A stretch of DNA of 18,675 nucleotides from JAJFFW01 sp039187035 (lineage in GTDB: Bacteria > Pseudomonadota > Alphaproteobacteria > Caulobacterales > Parvularculaceae). Shown here one piece after another: positions 7,137-15,093 of this stretch. Position numbers and translations under genes: made by a program. Location of the stretch: assembly GCA_039187035.1 (NCBI GenBank), contig JBCCZS010000040.1, positions 1 to 18,675 on the forward strand. The letters run 5' to 3'. Below the pieces are notes generated by a model. That model saw nothing but the letters and a program-made list of their open reading frames with translations, was not told the DNA's origin and made no database searches. Every line of letters starts with the position of its first letter. Position 1 is the first letter of the stretch.

Positions 7137-9218
7137 TTACCCGCGTTCTTCCGGCGTAAAGCCCGCCAACGCTTCGGGCAGACCGTCGATGACGTCGGCG
7201 CCCGCAGGGACCGTCAGGCTCGAGCCCTCAAAGTCGTCGCCGATGGGCTCGGCCCGGCCGCCAAGGCAAGTGGACAAAAAGCCCTCGGCGACGCCAAAAA
7301 AGGCGAGCCGGTTCTCCGGCCGTGCAAAGCCGTGGCCCTCGTCCGGGAACAAAGCGTACGTGACGGGAATGTTCTTGTCCTGCATGGCCGACACGATTTG
7401 GTCCGATTCCGCTTGCTTCACGCGCGGATCGTTCGCTCCCTGACCGATGAGCAGCGGTTTGGAGATGTTGTCGACGCTGTTGAGCGGGGACGCGGCTTCT
7501 AGGATCGCCCGCCCCTCATCCGTATTCGGATCGCCGACGCGCTTTTCGAGTACCCGGCGGAAGCTCTCCCAATAGGGCGGGATGGAGTCGAGCAAGGTCA
7601 TCAGGTTGGACGGGCCGACAATGTCGACGCCGCAGGCGAATTCGTCCGGGGTGAACGTCAGACCGGCGAGCGTTGCGTACCCGCCGTAAGAGCCGCCCAT
7701 AATGGCGACGGCGTCGTCCGTGGTGATCCCTTCGTCGACAGCCCAATCGACGGCGTCGATGAGGTCGTCGTGCATTTTGAGGCCCCATTCGAGATCGCCC
7801 GCATTGACGAACGACTTGCCGAAACCGGTCGACCCGCGGAAGTTGACCCGCAACACCGCGTAACCGCGGTTAGAGAGCCACTGCGCCGTAGAATTGTAAC
7901 CGTAGAAGTCGCGCGCCCACGGGCCCCCGTGGACGTTGAGAACCATCGGCAACGGCTTTTCGGGGCGCCCGTCGCCGTCGGCGTCCGCGCCCGGCGGCAA
8001 AGAAAGGTATGAGACGAGCGTCAACCCGTCGCGCGACTCGATGAGTTCCGGCGTCATCGCCGCGAGGGTGTCGTCCTCAAGTTCCGGGCGCACCGCAAAG
8101 AGCCGCGTGAACGTCTCCGCATCGCGGTCCCAAACATAATAGGTCGGCACCCGGTCGGACTCGGTGTTGACGAGGACCCAAACTGAGTCGTCCTTCGTCC
8201 TGGACGCGCGCGAGACCTCGCCGTCGAACTGCGCGTTCAGCGCTGAGAGGATCTCTTCGCCGCGCGCGTCGAGGGCGGCGTACCGGGTCTTGTCGTAGGT
8301 GACCGCGTAGACGTAGGGCTCGCCGGTTTCCGGGTCGCGCCAGGTCCCGCCGATATCGGCACGGTCGTCCGAGGCGACGAGCGATTTTTCGCCGGTGGCC
8401 ATGTCCATCGCAAAGAGCGCGCCGGTGTCGCGGCCGACGCTTTCGATGAGGTAGAGCGTGGCGTTGTCTTCGCTAAAGCCCGCCAAATTGGTCGTGTAGA
8501 CGTCCTCCGGCGCCACCTCCATGAAGAGGTCCCAGCCGTCGCCGGTACGGCGATAATATTCAACGCCGCCGGCCGACGTGGATTTCTCCGCAAAGCGCAG
8601 CTTGAGGTCGTTGTCAAAAACGAAGCCGCCAAAATCGTCGGTGTTTTCGTAAATCAATGTGAGTTCGCCGGTGACGACGTCGAGCTCATAGGCGTCGTGC
8701 CAGCGCGGATCGCGATTATTGATGCCGATAATTTGCTTGCCGGGAATGTCGTCGTCGCCAGCGATGAACCGCACCCGCGTATTCTCAAACGGGGTGTAAG
8801 CCGTTTCCGCGCCGGTCGTCGGATCGACGCCGTACAGCAGAAAGTTTTCGTCGCCGCCTTTGTCTTGGATATAGAGAAGCCGGTTCATCCCCGCGGCCCA
8901 GCCGTAACCGCGGATGCCGCGGCCCGTGTCGTTCGTCACCGCGCGGGCGGCCGAAATGTCGTCGGCGGGCGCGACCCAAATGTTCATCACGCCGTCAACG
9001 GGCGCGAGATAACTCACAATCGAGCCGTCGGGACTAATCTGGACGCTGGCGTAGGTCGGGTTGCCGAAAATCTGCTCGCGCGGGATCAACTCAGCCGGCC
9101 CCGTCGATGCGCGCTTGGCGGACGCGGCGCGATCGGCGTCGGATGTGGCGGCGGTGGTGCATGCCGCGATGGCGGCGGCGCCGGCGGCCAAAAGGCCCGT
9201 TTTCAGAAATTGCGACAT
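7137..9218 (-). CDS. S9 family prolyl oligopeptidase-type peptidase, lipoprotein
   Basis: This 693-residue protein has a lipoprotein signal (MSQFLKTGLLAAGAAAIAAC, lipid-attachment C20), a beta-propeller region (about 50-385), and a C-terminal alpha/beta-hydrolase peptidase domain. The triad is visible: S510 in GGSYGGY, D597 in GANDPRV and H629 in DEGHGFA. HGGPWARD (about 430) supplies the oxyanion-side motif. Members cleave short peptides, often after proline or as dipeptidyl/acylaminoacyl peptidases; the exact specificity is not readable. The start at 9218 is chosen over 9260 because it has an excellent ribosome site (AAGGGGGA) and directly begins the signal peptide. It would act in the periplasm, attached to a membrane. 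The gene is monocistronic and converges with the serine hydrolase. Confidence 0.93.
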   Translation of the reverse strand: MSQFLKTGLLAAGAAAIAACTTAATSDADRAASAKRASTGPAELIPREQIFGNPTYASVQISPDGSIVSYLAPVDGVMNIWVAPADDISAARAVTNDTGRGIRGYGWAAGMNRLLYIQDKGGDENFLLYGVDPTTGAETAYTPFENTRVRFIAGDDDIPGKQIIGINNRDPRWHDAYELDVVTGELTLIYENTDDFGGFVFDNDLKLRFAEKSTSAGGVEYYRRTGDGWDLFMEVAPEDVYTTNLAGFSEDNATLYLIESVGRDTGALFAMDMATGEKSLVASDDRADIGGTWRDPETGEPYVYAVTYDKTRYAALDARGEEILSALNAQFDGEVSRASRTKDDSVWVLVNTESDRVPTYYVWDRDAETFTRLFAVRPELEDDTLAAMTPELIESRDGLTLVSYLSLPPGADADGDGRPEKPLPMVLNVHGGPWARDFYGYNSTAQWLSNRGYAVLRVNFRGSTGFGKSFVNAGDLEWGLKMHDDLIDAVDWAVDEGITTDDAVAIMGGSYGGYATLAGLTFTPDEFACGVDIVGPSNLMTLLDSIPPYWESFRRVLEKRVGDPNTDEGRAILEAASPLNSVDNISKPLLIGQGANDPRVKQAESDQIVSAMQDKNIPVTYALFPDEGHGFARPENRLAFFGVAEGFLSTCLGGRAEPIGDDFEGSSLTVPAGADVIDGLPEALAGFTPEERG

Positions 9219-9259
9219 CGAAATCCCCCTTCGGATCGGCGCTTTATGATTGGCGCGCA

Positions 9260-9288
9260 CACATAGTCCGTCGATCGGGCCGTGTCAC
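9260..9288 (-). promoter_or_regulatory. Predicted promoter of the S9 peptidase gene
   Basis: On the minus strand GTGACA (9288-9283, 5 of 6 to the -35 consensus) is separated by 17 bp from TATGTG (9265-9260, 3 of 6 to the -10 consensus). This would give a leader of about 35 nt that contains the strong ribosome site. Spacing and position are right; the -10 is weak. Confidence 0.35.
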
Positions 9289-9730
9289 GACGCCAAATGA
9301 AGTTCCCGTCCTCGGCTCACGGCGCGGACGCAACGATTGGCCGCAAAATTGAAGGCGGCGCCAGTCCCTCCTGCCGCGTCGGCGCGTCGGCCGCGCGGCG
9401 GGGGTTCGCCATCGGCCGTCGGAAAAAGACGGTCGTCGAGGCCTGGCGCTGGCGTTGTTTAGATCGCTCGCCTCGCGCCGAATGGGGGGATTTGACAGGT
9501 GCGTGGATTTGGTCCGTTCGACCGGGTTGAGAAGCACGAAGAAAACGGATCTCATTGCTGCGGCGACGCCTGCGCGCCCTCTTCTACGCCGCGGCGACAC
9601 AGTGCGTGCACGGAAGACATCATGTGCGTACGCGACGCATAGTGCGCGCGATCCGTTCGCGCAAAGTCGCGCCGTATTCACGGCCGATCGTCCGGGACGA
9701 CGTCGCCCGATCCACGCAAGGAACTGTAAG
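9289..9730. other. Gene-free gap before the alpha/beta hydrolase
   Basis: About 440 bp between the S9 peptidase promoter and the next start. The alpha/beta-hydrolase frame stays open back to 9455, but the added 92 residues are arginine-rich and lie before the true signal peptide, so I treat them as untranslated. A minus-strand frame over the same stretch is likewise unconvincing. A perfect TTGACA occurs at 9492-9497 but has no -10 at the right distance. The AAGGAA ribosome site at 9718-9723 closes the segment. Confidence 0.45.
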
Positions 9731-11086
9731 ATGAGATTCTGGGCGCTTTTCATGCTGGCGACGGCCGCAATTCAGAACGGGAACCTCCGGGCTGAAACAC
9801 TCGAAGACTTCGATCCGTCCGGATATTGGACCGGCGCGATAATCAAAAACGACTCCGTGTTGCCGGTCGAATTGCAGATCGATGAGACGGAAACAGGCTA
9901 TCGCGCGGCGACGATTTTTCCCGATTGGTTGTTTTACAAGCCGTCCGACTTCGAAGTCGTCCGCAAGACGTCGGAGGGGTTGATCATCGAAGACCTCCTG
10001 GCGGGCGACGCGATCTTGGAATTGGAACCAAGATTTGAACAGCTCGTCGGAACGGTGGGCGAGGACGGCCGGCGCCTCCATTTAAAACGCGCGCCCGCGC
10101 CGCCTCGGGCCTTAGTCTCATCACGGACGACCAGTTTCGTCTCCGCGGACGGGACCCGGATCGCCGCCACGTTGACCGTCCCTGAATTCGGCGACCAGGT
10201 CGCGGGCATGGTCATGGTTCGCGGCCGCGGCTGCGCTACGCGATTGAACGGCAGGGCGCGTTTCTTCGCCAATTACGGCGTCGCGGTGCTGACGTTCGAC
10301 AAGCGCGGCGCCGGCCAGTCCGAAGGCGACTGCGCCACATTCACGTTCGATCAGCTCACCGACGATGCGATCGCCGCCCTTGAACGCTTGGCGGCCCATC
10401 CGCGGGTCGACGCCGAGCGGGTCGGTTTCTTCGGGGAGTCCGCCGGGGCCTGGACCGTTCAAGCGGCGGCCGAGCGCCAACGCGCCCGCGCCGAGGCCGT
10501 TCAACCCGCCTTCCTGATTACTTGGATCGGCCCCTCGACATCGATCATCCAACAACAAATCAGCTCTGCGGCGACCTACGGCGAGGCCGTCGGCCTCTCA
10601 AAAGATCAGCAGGAGATCCTGGCGCAAGTCGCGCGCATCATCGTCGATCCGTCGCTATCAGACGACGAGGCCTTCGCGCAGCTGGACGCGATACGACGCG
10701 CGGCCGAGGCCAAAGGATGGCTTGATCGAGGATTTGGAGCGGACGATATCCCGCGCACGCGCGACGACATGGCCAAACTTTGGCTGCGGCGGTTCAGCTA
10801 CGATCCGGGCCCGTTTCTAAAGAGCTTGGGCGACCTGCCCTATCTCGCCGTTTTCGGGGGTAAAGACCCGATCGTCCCCGTGCGCGAGAATGTCGATGCT
10901 TTGGAGAATACGGGTTCTGATGTCGAGGTCGTGGTTTTGAAAGAAAGCGGTCATGGTTATGACTTTGACGAGCGCGCCCTTGAATTGCCAAGCGGGCGCG
11001 CGTTTTGGCTGTATGAGGGGCCCGATACGGGCTTTTCCGCCGAGACCATTGAGTTTCTTAGAAGCCGGGGATTTATGACGCGCTGA
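9731..11086 (+). CDS. Secreted alpha/beta hydrolase
   Basis: A 451-residue protein from the ATG at 9731, chosen because AAGGAA lies 7 nt upstream and residues 1-21 form a signal peptide (MRFWALFMLATAAIQNGNLRA). Residues about 25-120 form a beta-rich N-terminal domain (SGYWTGAI, LPVELQIDET, LEPRFEQLVGTV), of the sort that precedes many exported alpha/beta hydrolases. The hydrolase domain follows, with the nucleophile elbow GESAG (S237), D379 in FGGKDPIV and H408 in SGHGYD. LTFDKRGAGQSEG (187-199) is a classical strand-4 motif. A long helical insertion (about 270-360) forms the lid. An esterase or acyl-hydrolase acting in the periplasm is likely; the substrate is unknown. It is a single gene, convergent with the crotonase. 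Confidence 0.9.
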   Translation: MRFWALFMLATAAIQNGNLRAETLEDFDPSGYWTGAIIKNDSVLPVELQIDETETGYRAATIFPDWLFYKPSDFEVVRKTSEGLIIEDLLAGDAILELEPRFEQLVGTVGEDGRRLHLKRAPAPPRALVSSRTTSFVSADGTRIAATLTVPEFGDQVAGMVMVRGRGCATRLNGRARFFANYGVAVLTFDKRGAGQSEGDCATFTFDQLTDDAIAALERLAAHPRVDAERVGFFGESAGAWTVQAAAERQRARAEAVQPAFLITWIGPSTSIIQQQISSAATYGEAVGLSKDQQEILAQVARIIVDPSLSDDEAFAQLDAIRRAAEAKGWLDRGFGADDIPRTRDDMAKLWLRRFSYDPGPFLKSLGDLPYLAVFGGKDPIVPVRENVDALENTGSDVEVVVLKESGHGYDFDERALELPSGRAFWLYEGPDTGFSAETIEFLRSRGFMTR

Positions 11087-11110
11087 CCGCGCCCGGGCCG
11101 GTGATGCGGC

Positions 11111-11124
11111 GCCGACGCGTCGGC
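11111..11124. repeat. 14-bp perfect palindrome between convergent genes
   Basis: GCCGACGCGTCGGC is a perfect palindrome in the 76-bp gap between the alpha/beta hydrolase stop and the crotonase stop. It has no loop and no adjacent T-run. It could help end transcription from both sides, or be chance in GC-rich DNA. Confidence 0.3.
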
Positions 11125-11162
11125 CGGACTGCGGCGTCGTCGAATAGGGCGACCGAAGGCGG

Positions 11163-12047
11163 CTAGAGGCCCAGGTCGCTTTTCTTGCGCGGTTGCTCAT
11201 TTTTCGGCGCCTGACTGTAATCCGCCCACGGTGCGTCGCGCATCGTGACTGCGGCTTTGACGCCGTCGTTCTTTGCAACACGGACAAATTCGCGGCCCTC
11301 AGGCGTATTGCGCATGATGCCGTCCAGGATCGGCCCGAGCGTCTGCGTGCTTTGCAAGCCCATATTGTCGTAGGCCTGGTTGACGATCAGCTTCATCGCC
11401 ATCAATTGCGTCAGGGGAATGCGCGCCAGCTTTTCGGCCAGCGCCTGAACGGTCGCGTCCAACTCTTCGAGCGGGACTGATTGGTTGATCAACTCGATTT
11501 GCGCGGCTTCTTTTCCGCTCACGGACTCGCCCGTCAGCGCGTAGTATTTCGCTTTGGCCAGTCCCAGCCGGTAGACCCACATGCCCGACAGATGACACCC
11601 CCAGACGCGCGAATAGGGCGTGCCGATACGCGCATCCTCCGACGCGACGACGAGGTCTGCGCATAACGCCATCTCCGAACCGCCGCCCATGCAATACCCA
11701 TGGACTTTGGCGATGACCGGCTTCAGCCCGCGCCATAATCCCATGAACTGGGTCATATAGGTTTTGTACGGATTAACGACTAAATCGACGTCGACGCCGG
11801 GATCGTAGTTTTCCTCCGCGATCCCCTCAAAGTGCTCCAACCCGCTGGAAAAATCGAAGCCGGCGCAGAATGCGTCGCCCGCGCCTTCGAGTATGACGAC
11901 CTTCACCTCATTGTCGGTGTTCGCCTCGCGCAAGGCGTCGTCCAGATCCTTTAAGAGCGACGGGCGCAGCGTGTTGTACTTGTCCGGACGGTTGAGCGTG
12001 ACCGTCGCGATTGCTCCGGACTTCGCATAGAGGGCGTCTTCGCCCAT
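11163..12047 (-). CDS. Enoyl-CoA hydratase/isomerase (crotonase) family protein
   Basis: This 294-residue protein has the crotonase fold that binds acyl-CoA thioesters. The first oxyanion-hole motif is CAGFDFS (61-67) and the second is HGYCMGGGSEMAL (116-128). E125 matches the first catalytic glutamate of enoyl-CoA hydratase. The position of the second glutamate (PE in GQPE of the rat enzyme) is Y145 in GTPYSRVWG, so classical hydration by two glutamates is doubtful. The C-terminal part (QAYDNMGLQSTQ) resembles a group of EchA-like proteins of unsettled reaction. A very strong ribosome site (GAGGAGG) precedes the ATG. The gene is divergent from a TetR regulator across two dyad operators, so it is probably repressed by that protein and induced by an acyl-CoA or similar ligand. 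Confidence 0.9.
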   Translation of the reverse strand: MGEDALYAKSGAIATVTLNRPDKYNTLRPSLLKDLDDALREANTDNEVKVVILEGAGDAFCAGFDFSSGLEHFEGIAEENYDPGVDVDLVVNPYKTYMTQFMGLWRGLKPVIAKVHGYCMGGGSEMALCADLVVASEDARIGTPYSRVWGCHLSGMWVYRLGLAKAKYYALTGESVSGKEAAQIELINQSVPLEELDATVQALAEKLARIPLTQLMAMKLIVNQAYDNMGLQSTQTLGPILDGIMRNTPEGREFVRVAKNDGVKAAVTMRDAPWADYSQAPKNEQPRKKSDLGL

Positions 12048-12086
12048 GGCTTTCCTCCTCGCTGAAACGTTGACGCGGCCAACGCT

Positions 12087-12104
12087 ACTTACCGCTCGGT
12101 AAGT
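12087..12104. promoter_or_regulatory. TetR operator 1
   Basis: ACTTACCGCTCGGTAAGT has perfect 8-bp inverted arms around a 2-bp centre. It lies between the crotonase and TetR starts and resembles TetR-family sites of the TTACCG-NN-CGGTAA type. Its near copy begins 24 bp downstream. Confidence 0.75.
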
Positions 12105-12110
12105 CCTTTG

Positions 12111-12128
12111 ACTTACCCATCGGTAAGT
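12111..12128. promoter_or_regulatory. TetR operator 2
   Basis: ACTTACCCATCGGTAAGT has the same arms as operator 1 with one mismatch. Sequences like -35 hexamers overlap it on both strands: TTGACT at 12108-12113 on plus, and TTGACA at 12133-12128 on minus. Occupancy would therefore be expected to affect both divergent genes. I did not find matching -10 elements, so the promoters themselves are not called. Confidence 0.72.
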
Positions 12129-12157
12129 GTCAAGAGCGATCCCGGAGGTGGACGGTC

Positions 12158-12769
12158 ATGTCCCGCACGACCCGCGAGCAAATGCTTGAAACGGCGCGAA
12201 TGCTGTTCGCCGAACGCGGCTTTTACGGCGTCAGCATCGCCAATATCGCCGACGAACACGGGCTCACAAAACAAGCCCTGCTTCACCATTTCGGCTCAAA
12301 AGAGAAGATCTACGGCGAGGTGTTGAAAGCGATCGCAGAAGAGCTGAACGACCTCATGACGGCCGTGCAAGCCGGCCATGACGACCCGCAAACGCAGCTG
12401 ACCGACCTCTTTGGGAGAATGGCCTCCGGCAGGTCGGATGATGTAATCCGTACACGTTTATTGATGCGCGAGCTACTGGACAATAAGCATCGGGCGCAAA
12501 CGGCCGGCGCGTGGTATCTCAAGCCGTTTCTGAAAAGCCTGACGAATATGGCCAAAGCGATCCCAGGATGGTCGCACGCCGCCGACGCGCAAATCATCGC
12601 GGTGCTTTACCAGATCATCGGCGCCGTGAGTTACTATGGCGTGTCGGCCCCGACCCTGCGCGGCATCTACGGCAAGGCCGGCGCGCAGGCCATTGAGCGG
12701 GCGTTTCCCGCCCAACTTGAAGCGACGATTGCGGCTGCGCTGGCCGCCCGGCCGATCGCGGAAGGCTAG
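12158..12769 (+). CDS. TetR/AcrR-family transcriptional regulator
   Basis: This 203-residue protein has an N-terminal TetR DNA-binding domain: MLFAERGFYGVSIANIADEHGL, then TKQALLHHFGSKEKIY (about 15-52), in which the recognition helix is TKQALLHHF. The C-terminal 140 residues are helical and form the ligand-binding and dimerisation part, which does not reveal the ligand. The start is supported by GGAGGTG 7 nt upstream. It is divergent from the crotonase, and the 110-bp gap holds two 18-bp dyads. By position it represses both the crotonase and itself, probably in response to an acyl-CoA or related compound; that last step is inference from the neighbour. Confidence 0.92.
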   Translation: MSRTTREQMLETARMLFAERGFYGVSIANIADEHGLTKQALLHHFGSKEKIYGEVLKAIAEELNDLMTAVQAGHDDPQTQLTDLFGRMASGRSDDVIRTRLLMRELLDNKHRAQTAGAWYLKPFLKSLTNMAKAIPGWSHAADAQIIAVLYQIIGAVSYYGVSAPTLRGIYGKAGAQAIERAFPAQLEATIAAALAARPIAEG

Positions 12770-12877
12770 GCCTGGGGCGCGCCGTCCTAATTATTGGCCT
12801 GCGAGGTCAGTGCTCCCGAGCGCGCGCCTCGCCGTCATTTAACGGCGCGAAGGTCGTCGGGCGGCTGCGTCAACGCC

Positions 12878-12899
12878 CAGTCACACGAACGTCACACCG
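12878..12899 (+). promoter_or_regulatory. Pho-box-like direct repeat
   Basis: GTCACAC occurs twice (12880-12886 and 12891-12897) with an 11-bp period and a 4-bp spacer, 45 bp before the phosphoesterase start. PhoB-type response regulators bind two 11-bp units each headed by about CTGTCA(T/C)A. The units here match that head at 7 of 8 and 6 of 8 positions. No convincing -10 is visible at the usual distance downstream. A site for another OmpR-family regulator, or chance, remains possible. Confidence 0.4.
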
Positions 12900-12942
12900 G
12901 CGCCGTAGCGCTTGACGCGATCGTTCTTTGGGGAGCCCGCCC

Positions 12943-14985
12943 ATGTCGACCATCCGTTTGATCCGGCCGTCATTCCTTGCGGCGGTCGCCGCCGCGACGG
13001 CGCTCGCCGCCTGCGCGTCGTCGACATATACGCCGAGCGCGGCGGGCCGGTCGTCGCCGACGCCGGCGCCGGTCTTTTCGGACTATCGCGGCGGGCCGGA
13101 AATCGACCGCACGCGGCCGGCCGACGGCCGAGCGCGCGGGGTCGTTTTCGAAGACGTCAATCGCAACAGCCGGCGCGACGCGGGCGAGCCCGGGGTGCCG
13201 GGCGTTAAAGTCTCAAACGGGCGAGACGTCGTCGCGTCCGACGCCGACGGCGCCTACGCCCTACCCGTTCGCGACGACATGGCGGTCTTCGTCGTACAGC
13301 CGTCCGGCTGGCAGGCGCCGCATGACGCCAATTGGGTTCCCCAGATCGCCTACCAACACAAACCCGCCGGTTCGCCCAAACCGTTGCGCTATGGCGGCCT
13401 CCCGCCGACGGGCCCCCTACCCGCCGCGATCAACTTTCCGCTCGTTAAAGCGGGCGCCGGCGAGGCGTTCCGCTGCGCCGTCCTCGGCGACACGCAGACC
13501 TACGCCAACCAAGAGATCAGCTATTTTCGCGACTCAACAGTCGACGACATTCTCGACCGCGGGTCCGCTGAACGCCCGGATTGCGTCCTCGCCGTCGGCG
13601 ACGTCGTCGGCGACGATCTCGGTCTTATCCCGCGCCTGGCGGAAGTCGTCGGCGCGCTGAAGAGCCCGCAATGGTGGGTGCACGGCAACCACGATTTCGA
13701 CTTCGACGCGGATTTCGACGCGGATTCGGCCGATACGTGGCGCCGGCTCTACGGGCCCAATTATTATGCCTTTGAGATCGGCGACGTTCTCTTCGTGGCC
13801 CTCGACAACGTCGTCTATCCGTGCACGGTCGAAGACGCCGAGCGCGCCGGTCGCGCGTTCTGCGTTGACGGCGCCAACAAGCGCTACAACGCCCGCATCA
13901 CGGACGACCAATTGGCGTTCGTCGAAAATCTCTTGGCGCTGACCGACCCCGATAAGCGCATCGTCTTCGCCCACCATATCCCGTTCGTCAGCTTCGTCGA
14001 CCAAACGGCGGCGGCGCACCAGACGGACAACGTCAACGCGCTTTACGCGCTCGTCGGGTCCCGCAAGGCGCTGTCCCTTTCCGGCCACACGCATACGACG
14101 GAGAATATGAGCCCCGGCGACGTTTTTGAGGGGTGGGCGGAGCAAGTAGACGTCACCGCCCTGCCCTTTCGTCATATTATCGCCGGCGCCGGGTCCGGCG
14201 CTTGGTTTAACGGCGATTTTGATTGGCACGGCGTGCCGATGGCGTTGCAACGGCTCGGGAGCCCGCGCGGCTGGCTCGACCTCGCCTTTCAGGGCGCCGA
14301 CTATGTCGAAACGTATATCGGCGCCAATGTCGGGCGCGAGCGGCGCATGTGGATCTCCGTCAATACGCCCGCCTTCCGCGACTGGTATGACGCGATCATG
14401 GCGTGGCGCGCCGAACCCGCGGATACCCGCGATCCCGTGCCGCCCTTCTCGATCAACGATCTACCGGACGTGAAGATATTGACGCCGGACGACCTTGAAG
14501 GCGGAACCTACGTCACCGCGAACGTCTGGGACGGGTCGACGGAATCGCGCCTCACACTGACGATCGCAGGACGGACGATCACGATGGACCGTACGCAACA
14601 AGCCGCGGGCGAGGCGGCGAAAATCGGCGCGGAATGGGCCGACCCGTTCGCCGCGCAACGCCAGCTCTCCGTCGCCCGCTTTGCGCTCCAAAGCCGCTCC
14701 GGGATCGCGCGCAACCAAGGCTGGGAAGCCTATCGCGGCGCGGCGTTGGGCCCGTCGGCGCCGCAACCGCAATTTTCCGTCGCCGATCGCAACATGCACT
14801 TGTGGCGCGCCTTGTTGCCTGCGGACCTGCCCGCCGGCGTGCACGCGGCCGAGATCGTCGCGGTCGACCGCCACGGCCGGGCGACGCGCGACGTCCTGGT
14901 CCTCGAAATTCGGGACGCGCGCCCGCCCATGCGGTTCCGCAAGGACGTATTCGATGCGTTCGAAGACGGCCCGCCCGTGCGGTAA
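12943..14985 (+). CDS. Calcineurin-like phosphoesterase lipoprotein
   Basis: A 680-residue protein from the ATG at 12943, chosen because GGGGAG lies 7 nt upstream and the signal peptide starts at once; an in-frame TTG at 12928 overlaps that ribosome site. The lipobox LAAC places the lipid on C24. Residues about 60-165 form a beta-sandwich N-terminal domain with an SdrD-B-like opening (FEDVNRNSRRDAGEPGVPGV). The metallophosphoesterase core has all five motifs: GDTQ (182-185), GDVVGDD (219-225), GNHD (248-251), HH (344-345) and GHTH (381-384). A C-terminal domain (about 480-670) is of the MetallophosC kind. It should bind two metal ions and hydrolyse phosphomono- or diesters outside the cytoplasm. 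An Asp-rich stretch after GNHD is common in this group. A Pho-box-like repeat upstream suggests phosphate control. Confidence 0.93.
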   Translation: MSTIRLIRPSFLAAVAAATALAACASSTYTPSAAGRSSPTPAPVFSDYRGGPEIDRTRPADGRARGVVFEDVNRNSRRDAGEPGVPGVKVSNGRDVVASDADGAYALPVRDDMAVFVVQPSGWQAPHDANWVPQIAYQHKPAGSPKPLRYGGLPPTGPLPAAINFPLVKAGAGEAFRCAVLGDTQTYANQEISYFRDSTVDDILDRGSAERPDCVLAVGDVVGDDLGLIPRLAEVVGALKSPQWWVHGNHDFDFDADFDADSADTWRRLYGPNYYAFEIGDVLFVALDNVVYPCTVEDAERAGRAFCVDGANKRYNARITDDQLAFVENLLALTDPDKRIVFAHHIPFVSFVDQTAAAHQTDNVNALYALVGSRKALSLSGHTHTTENMSPGDVFEGWAEQVDVTALPFRHIIAGAGSGAWFNGDFDWHGVPMALQRLGSPRGWLDLAFQGADYVETYIGANVGRERRMWISVNTPAFRDWYDAIMAWRAEPADTRDPVPPFSINDLPDVKILTPDDLEGGTYVTANVWDGSTESRLTLTIAGRTITMDRTQQAAGEAAKIGAEWADPFAAQRQLSVARFALQSRSGIARNQGWEAYRGAALGPSAPQPQFSVADRNMHLWRALLPADLPAGVHAAEIVAVDRHGRATRDVLVLEIRDARPPMRFRKDVFDAFEDGPPVR

Positions 14986-15093
14986 ACCGGTCATCTAAAA
15001 CGGCGCGTTGGTTACCGACGCCTGGAACGCAAAGCCCCGCGCCCCGCTAAAGCGGATCGTCGCTCCTGATACTGAACGCACCGGACGCATCGT

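Noticed and set aside
9492..9497. Perfect TTGACA upstream of the alpha/beta hydrolase
   Set aside because: No -10-like sequence occurs 16 to 18 bp downstream, so no promoter is called.
9455..9730. N-terminal extension of the alpha/beta hydrolase
   Set aside because: The 92 added residues are arginine-rich and would place the signal peptide inside the protein. The ATG at 9731 has its own AAGGAA ribosome site.
9244..9753. Minus-strand frame of 169 residues opposite the hydrolase leader
   Set aside because: No recognisable motif, arginine-rich composition, and it overlaps the S9 promoter and the hydrolase start.
15044..15055. Small hairpin CCGCT-AA-AGCGG between convergent genes
   Set aside because: Stem too short, loop of only two bases, and no T-run; not convincing as a terminator.
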